Under the pieces are notes generated by a model. That model made no database searches. It worked only from the letters and a program-made list of their open reading frames with translations, and was not told the DNA's origin. Of a DNA stretch of 64,000 bases, positions 54,217-62,886 are shown one piece after another (the stretch's first letter is position 1; the number at the start of each line of letters is the position of its first letter). The stretch comes from JASGDN01 sp049841275 (lineage in GTDB: Bacteria; Chloroflexota; Chloroflexia; Thermomicrobiales; UBA6265). The position numbers and the translations under genes are program-made. The stretch lies in contig JASGDN010000092.1 in the NCBI GenBank assembly GCA_049841275.1, positions 35,059-99,058 of the forward strand, in the 5' to 3' direction.

Positions 54217-55236
54217 ATGACAGCGCCCACCCCTGAACCACATCCACATCCGCCACAACATCCGATCCTGGACATCTTCGCGCGCAATCTGCCCACACCT
54301 GCCTTGGGAGAGAACCACCATCTCGGCTTCGGATCCTCCGGCATGAGCCGCGATTGGGTGTCCGACGAAACCGCCCAGTCCGCCTTCGATGCCGCCTGGG
54401 AAGCCGGAATCCGCTACATCGACACCGCCCCGTTCTATGGCACCGGCCGCTCCGAGGTCCTCGTCGGACGGGCGCTGAAAGGCATCCCGCGCGACGACTA
54501 CGTCCTCTCCACCAAGGTCGGACGCACCGTCCTCGGAGCACCGACGAAGGGCGAGGCCGGCACCGGCTGGGAGTTCGACTTCTCCGCCGATGCGATCAAG
54601 CGCTCCATCGATGAGAGCCTCACCCGGCTCGGGCTCGACCGCATCGACCTCCTCTACATCCACGACGCGAACGAGGGTATCGACCAGGCAATCGCGGAGA
54701 CATTCCCCGTGCTCGCCGACCTGCGCGACCAGGGGGTGATCCGCGCAATCGGCACCGGGCTGACGACGGTCGATCCCTTCCTGCGCTTCGCCCGGGAGAC
54801 GGAGATGGACTGGTTCCTCGTCGCCGGACGGTATTCCCTGCTCGTGATGGACGGACTCGCCGAACTCCTCCCGCTCGCGCAGGAGAAGGGCATCGGCATC
54901 GTGGTTGCGCAGACGCTGGCCGGCGGCCTGATCGATGGCCAGCCGAACCCGCGTCTCCACTACCAACCGCTCGACGAGGCAACGCAGGCGAAGGTCGCGC
55001 GCATCGCGTCCACCTGCCACCGCCATGGCGTGCCGACCGCTGCCGCGGCAATCCAGTTCCCGCTCGCCCATCCCGCCGTACGCGGCCTGCTCACCGGGCC
55101 GGAGACGGGTGAGCAGATGCGCCAGAACCTGGGCTGGTGGACGCTGCCCATCCCGGACGCGCTCTGGACCGACCTCAAGGCCGAAGGACTGCTCCCCGCC
55201 AATGCCCCCGTCCCCCCGATATCCGACGCGCATTGA
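54217..55236 (+). CDS. Aldo/keto reductase (aldose dehydrogenase-like)
   Basis: 339 residues from the ATG at 54217 (AGGGAG site). GIRYIDTAPFYGTGRSE provides catalytic Asp and Tyr; STKVGR the Lys; LLYIHDAN the His. The sequence resembles D-threo-aldose (fucose) 1-dehydrogenases that oxidise sugars to lactones with NAD(P). An SMP-30 lactonase is found at 62887, so an oxidative sugar pathway is possible (inference). The ThuA-like gene follows 24 nt later. Confidence 0.9.
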   Translation: MTAPTPEPHPHPPQHPILDIFARNLPTPALGENHHLGFGSSGMSRDWVSDETAQSAFDAAWEAGIRYIDTAPFYGTGRSEVLVGRALKGIPRDDYVLSTKVGRTVLGAPTKGEAGTGWEFDFSADAIKRSIDESLTRLGLDRIDLLYIHDANEGIDQAIAETFPVLADLRDQGVIRAIGTGLTTVDPFLRFARETEMDWFLVAGRYSLLVMDGLAELLPLAQEKGIGIVVAQTLAGGLIDGQPNPRLHYQPLDEATQAKVARIASTCHRHGVPTAAAAIQFPLAHPAVRGLLTGPETGEQMRQNLGWWTLPIPDALWTDLKAEGLLPANAPVPPISDAH

Positions 55237-55260
55237 TCGCGTGGAAAAGGACCCGGTTTC

Positions 55261-55932
55261 ATGAAAAAGGTCATCATCTACACTGGCGCCGACCGCTACG
55301 ACGGCAAGTTCCACGATCATGCCGCCACCTCCCAGCGCATCGCCGAGATCCTGCGCGATGTGGATATCGACGCCCGCATCCGGGGATTCCGTCCGCGCTA
55401 CATTGGCACCGAGGATCTGGACGATGCCGACCTCGTGATCCTGAACGTCGCGAACGGCCTGCAAGGGCCGGACGACGCCGACGACGCGGCGTGGGCGTCC
55501 GCGTGGAAGGTCATCGACGGCTACGTCGAACGGGGCGGACCACTGATGGTGCGCCACCTCTCCTCTGCAATCTTCGCCCACGATCCCGTCTGGAAGCATC
55601 GCATCGGCGGCGTCTGGCTACCGGGCACCTCCATGCACCCGCCGATCTCGGACGCAACCGTGACCGTGAAGACGGACGCCCATCCGATCGTGGCCGGGAT
55701 GACCGATTTCCCGATCTACGACGAGATGTACTCCTACCTCCAGACCGATCCGGCGATCACCGTGCTGGCGACGCACACCTTCGAAGGAATCGAGCATCCG
55801 CTCGCCTGGGCGACGGGGGCGGCCGGAAACCGCGTCGTCTACGACGCGATCGGCCACGGGGTGGAGGCGTTCGACGCGCCGGGCGCGATCCGGTTGCTCC
55901 AACGGGAAGCCCTCTGGCTCACGGAGGCCTGA
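55261..55932 (+). CDS. ThuA-like (trehalose utilisation-type) protein
   Basis: 223 residues: KKVIIYTGADRYDGKFHDH..SQRIAEIL, then DLVILNVANG and GGPLMVRHLSSAIF, typical of the glutamine-amidotransferase-like ThuA fold. The HHHP-like region PPISDATVTVKTDAHPIVAGM is also standard. Family members take part in sugar (trehalose, glucose) catabolism though the reaction is uncertain. Last gene after the sulfatases and AKR. Confidence 0.85.
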   Translation: MKKVIIYTGADRYDGKFHDHAATSQRIAEILRDVDIDARIRGFRPRYIGTEDLDDADLVILNVANGLQGPDDADDAAWASAWKVIDGYVERGGPLMVRHLSSAIFAHDPVWKHRIGGVWLPGTSMHPPISDATVTVKTDAHPIVAGMTDFPIYDEMYSYLQTDPAITVLATHTFEGIEHPLAWATGAAGNRVVYDAIGHGVEAFDAPGAIRLLQREALWLTEA

Positions 55933-55988
55933 GGCTTCGCAACAATCCACTCCTTCATGGAATTACCGGTATTGCCATTCATTGAGTA

Positions 55989-56019
55989 TTGACAATATTC
56001 TGTGGAGGGGGGGTATTGT
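55989..56019 (+). promoter_or_regulatory. Candidate promoter of the secreted protein gene
   Basis: TTGACA (55989-55994) and TATTGT (56014-56019), separated by 19 nt, slightly too long. Region is markedly AT-richer than its flanks. Confidence 0.35.
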
Positions 56020-56062
56020 TTTGGTGCGCTCATATCATTCCCTTTCAACGAACGGGGGTCCC

Positions 56063-56617
56063 ATGCGTCGTGCGATTGCCTTACTCGCAGTTTGCTCGTT
56101 GCTTTCCGTGCAGTTGAACGCAGCCCACGCCCAGGAATTGTCCGATCCTGTTGTGGTGGAGTCGACGATCTCGATTGATTGCAGCCGGTTCGACGAATTC
56201 ACCGCTGAAGGGCAAGCCTTGGCCAATGCGCAGGGACTCTGCCTCCAGGGATCGTCGGAGTCTCCCTCCGATGTCGTCGGTCCTCAGGGAACGGTCTGGG
56301 GCACATGTGGTAGCGCCCAGTTTCAACTCGCAGACGTAGTCCAGCCGTGGCGCGTCTACGTGTATCAACAGCTCAACTCCGGCGGCACGGGATCAGCGAT
56401 GATCGAAGTGCTTTGGTACTACGAGCTCTACTATGGGGATGACGGGTACACCTCGTACGCAGATGAGGCGTATCCTTGGTCGACCCTCTGGTCACGGAAT
56501 GGAACCAACGAAGTTCCTCCGGGATACGTCTTCGGTTTCATGGGAGGCTCGGTCCTGCTTGCCAACGGCTGGTACTGCGTGATCGACTACCCATACTCAG
56601 AGACAACAATCTACTAG
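56063..56617 (+). CDS. Secreted protein of unknown function
   Basis: 184 residues from the ATG at 56063 (GGGGG upstream). A Sec signal (RRAIALLAVCSLLSVQLNAAHAQ) is followed by a Tyr/Ser-rich body with four Cys (IDCSRFDEF, LCLQGSS, GTCGSAQF, WYCVIDYPY). Repeated YY/YW aromatic pairs (VLWYYELYYGDDGYTSYADEAYPW) resemble a beta-rich extracellular fold. No family recognised. Its base composition is AT-richer than neighbours, hinting at transfer. Confidence 0.65.
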   Translation: MRRAIALLAVCSLLSVQLNAAHAQELSDPVVVESTISIDCSRFDEFTAEGQALANAQGLCLQGSSESPSDVVGPQGTVWGTCGSAQFQLADVVQPWRVYVYQQLNSGGTGSAMIEVLWYYELYYGDDGYTSYADEAYPWSTLWSRNGTNEVPPGYVFGFMGGSVLLANGWYCVIDYPYSETTIY

Positions 56618-56693
56618 CGGACGAACGATTGGATCGCTGGGCTGGTGGTGCCTGGGGCGCAGCCGCCCAGCCCGGCGATCGGGGACAAAGAAC

Positions 56694-57227
56694 GTGGTCA
56701 CGCAACCCAATCTGGACAGATTCATTGCCCTGTACAACGGTCGAACCGAGCTCCTGGGCCGTGCGACGTCCGAACCGCCAACCGAGCAGACCGAGCATAG
56801 CGAACAGGTCATCCGAGATCACATCATGTTCCTTTTCGGCCTTCGCGAAGCATTCGAGTTCCTGACGGACAATGATCCCGAGATGCGTATCTATGTCACC
56901 GATCGCATCTCCATGGAATGGGGCCAAGACCACAATCCCCAGGTCAGCCCGCCCCTGCTGGAACCGATAGAACGAGATGCTGAAGAAGCGAGATTGGTCG
57001 GCACACCCCCCAAACTCGACCTTGGTGGCTTTGTCCACATGTGTCGTATCCGGTTGGAGAAACAGACGCGTTCCATCGCCGAGCGTCACGGCGAAAAACA
57101 GGACCGCGAACATATCATGTTCCTGCGCGCCTACCGCGAGGCTTTCGAGGTGCTGACGGACGACGATCCCGAGCTCCGGAAGTACGCGACCAGCCGCGTC
57201 CCGGAGATGTGGGGCACGGACGGCTGA
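56694..57227 (+). CDS. Hypothetical protein with an internal tandem duplication
   Basis: 177 residues from a GTG at 56694 (GGGGA site). Two repeats of about 60 residues end alike: RDHIMFLFGLREAFEFLTDNDPEMRIYVTDRISMEWG and REHIMFLRAYREAFEVLTDDDPELRKYATSRVPEMWG, each preceded by a helix ending in acidic residues. All-helical, soluble, no known catalytic motif. I do not recognise the domain. Possibly follows the secreted protein in one transcript, though both codes differ in character. Confidence 0.6.
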   Translation: MVTQPNLDRFIALYNGRTELLGRATSEPPTEQTEHSEQVIRDHIMFLFGLREAFEFLTDNDPEMRIYVTDRISMEWGQDHNPQVSPPLLEPIERDAEEARLVGTPPKLDLGGFVHMCRIRLEKQTRSIAERHGEKQDREHIMFLRAYREAFEVLTDDDPELRKYATSRVPEMWGTDG

Positions 57228-57485
57228 GCACGCCCGCCTGTACGCTCCATGCGCGCCCGACCCAGCTCCTTGGAGCCATGACAACGATTTCACAATTCCT
57301 CCCTTGAGTGGCTCTACTCTGAGTGCGCCAGCGATTCCGGCATTGTCCTCGCATCCCACGCGGCTCCCGCAAGACCCACCCTTGCGCCATGACGATGCCC
57401 GGAATTGCCCATGCAATCGCCATCGCACCCGCGACCGCACCTTCGGGACCGGAAGATGGCCATCATCCCAGGGGGACTTGGACTC

Positions 57486-58988
57486 ATGGCTTCATGCATC
57501 GATCGCCGTTCGCTCGTTTCGCGTACCGCCGCCATCGCCGGAGCCGCCGCGCTCGCCGGGAGCACTCCGCTCCTCGCCAGCGCCCAGGCCACACCGGACG
57601 CCTCCGCCGCCGCATCTCCGGCGGCCTCTCCAGTCGCCAAGCAGATCGACCCCGCGTTCGCCAAGGCCCAGGACGACCTGCTCGGCCAGCTCCCGCTTGA
57701 AGGCAAGAAACTCTGCATCCTCAGCGCCGTCGTCGGCGGCAAGACCCCGGAAGAAGACGAACTCTTCGCCAAGGAGATCACCCGCCTCACGGGCATCGAG
57801 GTCGAACTCGTCCATCCGACTGCCGACTACAACCAGAAGCTCTTCGCCGACCTTGCCGCCGGCGTCCAGTACGACCTGATCTACACCAACCAGACCACCG
57901 TCCAGATGCTCGTCGGGCAGGATGCCCTCACCGATCTCACCGACAAGATCAAGGGGTCGGCCATCCTCTCCAATCCCACCGTCATCCCCACCGACGAATG
58001 GAAGATGGTGGACATCGACGGCAAGTACTACTCCGCCTTCCAGAAGTTCGAGGGCGCGCGCATGGTCACGCTGCGCCAGGACTGGCTGGACAAGCTCGGT
58101 CTCGATACGCCGAAGACGCTCGACGACCTCTACAACACGATGGTCGCGATGCGCGACGGCGATCCCAACGGCGACGGCTCCAAGCCGCTCGGGCTCGGCA
58201 TGGCCGGCACCTACGACGTGCAGCCCTTCATGAGCGCCCAGGGCGTGCTCCCCGGCTACGTCGAGGTCGACGGCAAGCGCACCATCCCGTATGCCACCGA
58301 GGCTGCCATCCCGGTCTACGAGTGGCTGGCCAAGGCCTTCAAGGAGGGGCTGCTCGACCCGAACTTCGCGACCGCCACCACCGCCGACTTCCGCAATCTC
58401 TTCATGACCAACAAGATGAGCATGGTCACCTACTGGGATACGTGGGTCGGGCTGTTCAACTCGCAGGTCCACACGTCCGACCCGAACAGCCCCTTCCAGG
58501 CGGTCGGCATCGCGGCGGCGGAAGGCCCGGATGGCAAGGTCATCATCAACCGCGGCTCCCCGAGCGTCTGGACGATCCCGGCCAACCCCAGCGACCCGGA
58601 TACGGCCTTCTTCTTTATCGAGTGGTGGAACACCTTCCCCGGCATCACGCTCGGCTCACTGGGCATCGAGGGCAACGACTACACCGTGGACAACGGCGTC
58701 TACACGCTGACCGAGCTCGGCACGGAGCACGGGATGGATCACGGCGATCCCACCCCGTACAACTCCAACTGGACGAACCCGATCGGCGAACTTCCCGGAC
58801 TCGCGGCGGCCCAGAAGATCTCGAAGGCGAACGGCTATCTCGCCATCACCGACGAGAAGTGGGACACCGACGTCACCCCCATCCTCGACGAGCACATCAT
58901 CAAGACCATCATGGGTGATTTCACGCCCGCCGATGGCGTCTCCGCCATGCACGATGCGCTCATGAGCGCCGGCCTGATCGAGGCCTGA
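57486..58988 (+). CDS. ABC sugar-binding protein (extracellular, family 1 type)
   Basis: 500 residues from the ATG at 57486 (GGGGGA site). A Tat-like signal CIDRRSLVSRTAAIAGAAALAG ends AQATP and is followed by DASAAASPAASPVAK, the same Ser/Pro/Ala linker as in the family-5 proteins. The mature part resembles LplA/CUT1-type binders (DLIYTNQTTVQMLV, FFFIEWWN). It heads an importer with the two permeases at 59419 and 60311; the ATPase must come from elsewhere. Confidence 0.9.
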   Translation: MASCIDRRSLVSRTAAIAGAAALAGSTPLLASAQATPDASAAASPAASPVAKQIDPAFAKAQDDLLGQLPLEGKKLCILSAVVGGKTPEEDELFAKEITRLTGIEVELVHPTADYNQKLFADLAAGVQYDLIYTNQTTVQMLVGQDALTDLTDKIKGSAILSNPTVIPTDEWKMVDIDGKYYSAFQKFEGARMVTLRQDWLDKLGLDTPKTLDDLYNTMVAMRDGDPNGDGSKPLGLGMAGTYDVQPFMSAQGVLPGYVEVDGKRTIPYATEAAIPVYEWLAKAFKEGLLDPNFATATTADFRNLFMTNKMSMVTYWDTWVGLFNSQVHTSDPNSPFQAVGIAAAEGPDGKVIINRGSPSVWTIPANPSDPDTAFFFIEWWNTFPGITLGSLGIEGNDYTVDNGVYTLTELGTEHGMDHGDPTPYNSNWTNPIGELPGLAAAQKISKANGYLAITDEKWDTDVTPILDEHIIKTIMGDFTPADGVSAMHDALMSAGLIEA

Positions 58989-59002
58989 CGCCTTACCGGG
59001 CA

Positions 59003-59044
59003 GCACGGTGGGAGCGGCATTCCCGATCCTCACTCTCACCGTGC
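59003..59044 (+). terminator. Hairpin after the sugar-binding protein gene
   Basis: GCACGGTG / CACCGTGC with one mismatch then further pairing, about 26-nt loop. It may limit read-through so that binding protein exceeds permeases. Confidence 0.45.
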
Positions 59045-59080
59045 GCTCCATACGAACGGGCCTGCCCGAACTCGAATCTC

Positions 59081-59311
59081 TGTCATCGTGAGCGAAGCGA
59101 TGGGCTGCTCCCGCTCGGTCGCAAGCGACCGCCGCTTGACGATCCTCGCGCGAAGCGCATCGGCCGTGGGTCGATACTACGGAAGCGGACACTCCATGCG
59201 CCGAGTTGACCGGAACGATCCAGTAGGTAAGGCACCTCACTTGGCGGCACCAATGTCCGGCTGCGCCGGACGTGCTTCGCACGGAGGTCCTTCGCTCCGC
59301 TCAGGATGACA
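59081..59311. repeat. REP-like inverted pair flanking ~190 nt
   Basis: TGTCATCGTGAGCGAAGCGA (59081-59100) and its near-complement TTCGCTCCGCTCAGGATGACA (59291-59311) are two oppositely oriented copies of the common TGTCATCCTGAGCG-type repeat. The sequence between has further palindromes (GGTCGC AAGC GACC). It lies in the gap between binding protein and permease genes and shows no coding frame. Confidence 0.55.
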
Positions 59312-59418
59312 TGGCTATTTCGCTCAATCAGGACCGATCGTATGAAGGTCCGACATGGTGTCGGCCCGATCCCCACCCAAGCGAGGTCAACGCAGCGTAC
59401 GCAGGGGCTCCTTAAAAT

Positions 59419-60309
59419 ATGGGCAATCGAACAGTGCAACGGATGCGCAGCCATCTCTGGCTCTACGTGATGATCCTGCCGGTCATCGCGTATTTCTGCG
59501 TGTTCGTCTATTACCCGCTCTATCAGGGCGTGAGTTCCAGCTTCCAGGAGTTCAAGCTCCTCGGCGGCGCACAGTGGGCGGGCACCCAGAACTACTCGGA
59601 TGTGCTGAACGACGCCAAGTTCTGGCAGGTCGTGCGGAACACCCTGCTGATCGGCGGCGGCATCCTGATCTTCGGGTTCTTCCCGCCGATCCTGCTGGCG
59701 CTGGGCCTGAACGAAATCCGCCTCATGACCTTCAAGAAGACGGCGCAGACAGCGGTCTACCTGCCGCACCTCTTCTCGTGGGTCGTCATCGGCGGCATGT
59801 GGATCTACCTGCTCAACCCCTCCGGTGGCCTCGTGAACGAACTCCTCGGCCGGATCGATATCGGCCCGGTCCGCTTCCTGACGGACAACACCTGGGCGCG
59901 CGCCGTGATGATCGTGCTGCCGATCTGGAAGGACATGGGTTACAGCGCGATCATCTACCTTGCCGCCATCACCGCGATCAGCCCATCGCTCTATGAGGCT
60001 GCGCGCATCGACGGCGCCTCGCGCTTCCAGCAGGCGTACCAGATCACGCTGCCACTGCTGAAACCGACGATGAATGTCGTCTTCATGCTGAATATCCTGG
60101 GCCTGCTCCGCATCTTCGACCAGATCTACGTGATGCGAAATGGCGTGATCAAGAATGCGGTGGATGTGATCATGACCTACGTCTACGACACCGGTATCCA
60201 GAAGTATCAACTCGGTTTCGCCAGTGCGATTTCCGTGCTGGTGCTGCTCGCCACGCTGGCGATGACGGCGGTCGTCTGGAAGATCACCGGCTTCGGGCAG
60301 GAGGATTGA
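59419..60309 (+). CDS. ABC sugar permease (LplB/CUT1-like)
   Basis: 296 residues with six helices. YEAARIDGASRFQQAYQITLPLLKP is the EAA loop that contacts the ATPase. Together with the next gene it forms the heterodimeric channel for the sugar delivered by the 57486 binding protein. Start codon is preceded by a weak site after TTAAAATATG. 1 nt separates it from the next gene. Confidence 0.92.
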   Translation: MGNRTVQRMRSHLWLYVMILPVIAYFCVFVYYPLYQGVSSSFQEFKLLGGAQWAGTQNYSDVLNDAKFWQVVRNTLLIGGGILIFGFFPPILLALGLNEIRLMTFKKTAQTAVYLPHLFSWVVIGGMWIYLLNPSGGLVNELLGRIDIGPVRFLTDNTWARAVMIVLPIWKDMGYSAIIYLAAITAISPSLYEAARIDGASRFQQAYQITLPLLKPTMNVVFMLNILGLLRIFDQIYVMRNGVIKNAVDVIMTYVYDTGIQKYQLGFASAISVLVLLATLAMTAVVWKITGFGQED

Positions 60310-60310
60310 C

Positions 60311-61219
60311 ATGGTGGATGTGAACGCCACGCAGGACACATCGCGTCAACCCTCCACGGCCCATGCCGCCGACAGCACCAGCGACCGCGTCTTCCACGGC
60401 GTCGTTGTCACATGCCTGGCGATCCTCGCGCTGGTGATGATCGTCCCGTTCATCAACGTGCTGGCCGTCGCCTTCTCGTCCCCGCTCGGCTCGATGGAGC
60501 ACGGCATCATCCTCTGGCCGCGCGGCCTGAGCATCGACGGCTTCAAGACGGTCTGGGTCAATCTCGACCTGGAGCAGGCGTTCGTGAACAGCGCGATCGT
60601 GACGGCGGCCGGCACGGTGCTCCACGTCGCGTTGAGCTGCCTCGCCGCCTACACGCTGATCCAGAAGGACCTGCCGGGCCGGCGCCTCCTGCTCGCCTTC
60701 ATCCTCGCAACGATGGCCATCCCCGGCGAGCTCATCATGATCCCGCTCTATATCGTCAACCGGGACCTGGGATTGCTGAACACGCTCTGGGCGCTCATCT
60801 TCTCGGGGATGGTCTCCGGATTCAGCATCCTGCTGCTACGGAACTTCTTCGCGAGCGTGCCGTTCGATCTCGCGGAATCGGCGAAGCTGGACGGCGCATC
60901 CGACTTCCATATCTTCCGCTCGATCTACCTGCCGCTCTCGCAGGCCGGCATCGCCACGATCACCCTGTTCGAGCTGGTCGGACGCTGGAACCAGTTCCTG
61001 CCGGTCGTGCTCTACATCAACGACAGCAAGAAGTACACATTGCAAGTGGCCCTCAATGCGCTGGTGACGGAGAATCTCGGTACGTCCGGCATGTCGATGG
61101 TGACGCCGAATGTGCGGACGGCCGGCATCGTGATCGCGATCCTGCCGCTCATCATCCTCTACCCGTTCATGCAACGCTACTTCGTGCATGGACTGACGCT
61201 CGGGTCCGTGAAGGAATAA
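60311..61219 (+). CDS. ABC sugar permease (YtcP/CUT1-like)
   Basis: 302 residues with six helices. ESAKLDGASDFHIFRSIYLPLSQ is the second EAA loop, and the N-terminus is cytoplasmic and Thr/Ser-rich. Second half of the import channel. No ATPase gene follows, so a shared MsmX-like ATPase is likely (known for the CUT1 family). Confidence 0.92.
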   Translation: MVDVNATQDTSRQPSTAHAADSTSDRVFHGVVVTCLAILALVMIVPFINVLAVAFSSPLGSMEHGIILWPRGLSIDGFKTVWVNLDLEQAFVNSAIVTAAGTVLHVALSCLAAYTLIQKDLPGRRLLLAFILATMAIPGELIMIPLYIVNRDLGLLNTLWALIFSGMVSGFSILLLRNFFASVPFDLAESAKLDGASDFHIFRSIYLPLSQAGIATITLFELVGRWNQFLPVVLYINDSKKYTLQVALNALVTENLGTSGMSMVTPNVRTAGIVIAILPLIILYPFMQRYFVHGLTLGSVKE

Positions 61220-61250
61220 CCAGCGGAGCGAGAAGGAGCAAGGAAAGACG

Positions 61251-61490
61251 ATGATCGACCTTCCAAAGGAATCATCGGGGACGGCGCTCGATTCGCTGCC
61301 GGTGAACATCGGGGCGCCAGCCAGACGAGCCCTGGCGGACATCGGTATCACGACGCTGGAGCAACTTCCCGCGCATTCGGCCCGGGACCTGCTGGCGTTG
61401 CACGGTGTCGGCCCGAAGGCAATCCGCATCCTGACGGCGTTGCTGGCGGAACGCGGCCTCGCCTTCCGGGAGAACGACCCCACCGCGTAG
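61251..61490 (+). CDS. Helix-hairpin-helix (RNAP alpha-CTD-like) small protein
   Basis: 79 residues from the ATG at 61251 (GGAAAG site): LPVNIGAPARRALADIGITTLEQL...LLALHGVGPKAIRIL is the HhH/alpha-CTD-like fold, usually a DNA-binding or protein contact module. It sits 31 nt after the permease, so it is probably on the same transcript, an unusual partner. Function unknown. Confidence 0.75.
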   Translation: MIDLPKESSGTALDSLPVNIGAPARRALADIGITTLEQLPAHSARDLLALHGVGPKAIRILTALLAERGLAFRENDPTA

Positions 61491-61634
61491 CAGTCGATGG
61501 CGAGTCGGCACCACCAGTCGCAAGCCTCCTTCCGGAGAGCATCGTCCACACCCGGCGGTGCTTCCCGTCATGCTGACACCCAGAGCTGGCGTGCCGCCAG
61601 AATCGCTCCCGGCGACACGCCGACCGGAATACCA

Positions 61635-62630
61635 TCACGCCAAGAGCATGAACTCCCCCGCGATCAACGCATCGGATCGCAACGCAGCCTCGAGCGCATG
61701 GAACGTCCCGGTGAGCAACACTTCGTCGGCATCCGTTGCCGTCACAAGCTCCCGGATGCGCATCGCCACCGCATCGACGCTGCCGGCGATCGCGTTGGCG
61801 GTCATCTGCTCCAGCCGCGCCTGCTGGCGAGATGTCAACGTTTTGGCCCGGACGGCATCCGGCGTTTCGAGCGGCAGATATGCCCCCTGCGAGGTGGCAT
61901 CAACAAACGCCCACGCCTCCGGCAGCGCAAGGTCCCGGCCGGTCGCATCGTCGTTCGCGGCCAGTGCCGAGAGGGCGAGCACGACATACGGCTCGCTCGC
62001 GAACCGGGACGGCTGAAACGCCTCCCGGTAGCGATCGATAGCGGTCAGTCCGTCATCGTCGCGCTCGAGCAACCGGGGTCCGCCGATCACCAGGGGAATG
62101 CCGGCGTGCGCGGCGACAATCGCACTCGCGCCATTCGCAAGCACGAAGGGCTGCACCTCTGCCCCCGCTCCTGGCGAGGCCCGAACCGCCGCTGTTCCGT
62201 CAAGGTAGGCGACGATCTCCACGATGTCCTGCGCGAAGTCGGCGGTATCGTACGTATCACGGCGGAGCGCTGCGCGTACCGGGCGGATGAATCCGAGCGA
62301 ACGCCCCATCCCGAGATCGATCCGGCCAGGGAAGAGAATATCCAGCGTCCCGAACTGCTCCACGACAACGAGCGGCTGGTGGTTCGGGACCATGACGCCA
62401 CCGGACCCGAGCCGGATGCGGGAGGTCTCGTAGCCGAGCGCGGTGATGAGCACGGCCGGCGCAGCTCCAGCCACACCTGGCACGCCGTGGTGCTCGGACA
62501 CCCAGAAGCGGTGAAACCCGAGCGTCTCCGCTGCTTTCGCGCGGGCAATCGTCTCACGAATGGCGGTTGCGGCATCGCCTCCGGCGTGCAGATGCGAGCG
62601 ATCGAGGATGGAGATGGGGAACGGGGCCAT
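61635..62630 (-). CDS. LLM-class flavin-dependent oxidoreductase
   Basis: 331 residues from the ATG at 62630 (frame opens at 62777). FHRFWVSEHHGVPGVAGAAPAVLITALG and IRLGSGGVMVPNHQPLVVVEQFGTLDILFPGRIDLGMGRS are the hallmark of luciferase-like monooxygenases, MsnO8-type group. It uses FMNH2 or F420H2; the substrate is unknown. It is divergent from the SMP-30 lactonase gene. Confidence 0.9.
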   Translation of the reverse strand: MAPFPISILDRSHLHAGGDAATAIRETIARAKAAETLGFHRFWVSEHHGVPGVAGAAPAVLITALGYETSRIRLGSGGVMVPNHQPLVVVEQFGTLDILFPGRIDLGMGRSLGFIRPVRAALRRDTYDTADFAQDIVEIVAYLDGTAAVRASPGAGAEVQPFVLANGASAIVAAHAGIPLVIGGPRLLERDDDGLTAIDRYREAFQPSRFASEPYVVLALSALAANDDATGRDLALPEAWAFVDATSQGAYLPLETPDAVRAKTLTSRQQARLEQMTANAIAGSVDAVAMRIRELVTATDADEVLLTGTFHALEAALRSDALIAGEFMLLA

Positions 62631-62886
62631 GAACCTGATCCAGTGGAAACCCGGGCGAAGGCACGTACGAACAAAGCCTAGCGGAAGCATGCCGGGACAA
62701 GCTGTCCATTCGTGCAGCAAGGAACCCGATCGCTCGCTTCGAGCACTCCCAGGCAGTGCCAATGCCTCCGACATCACCTCTACGCAAGGCGGTCAGGCTC
62801 GTCCCCATCTCTTGACGAGATGCCGTGATATGACGGTGAATACCGCTATCGACCGCCTCCTTCATCCAGGGAAAGGACCAAACGCC

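Noticed and set aside
59081..59311. MITE-like element with terminal inverted repeats
   Set aside because: The arms match the common TGTCATCCTGAGCG-type REP repeat, and no target duplication is visible, so a REP pair is simpler.
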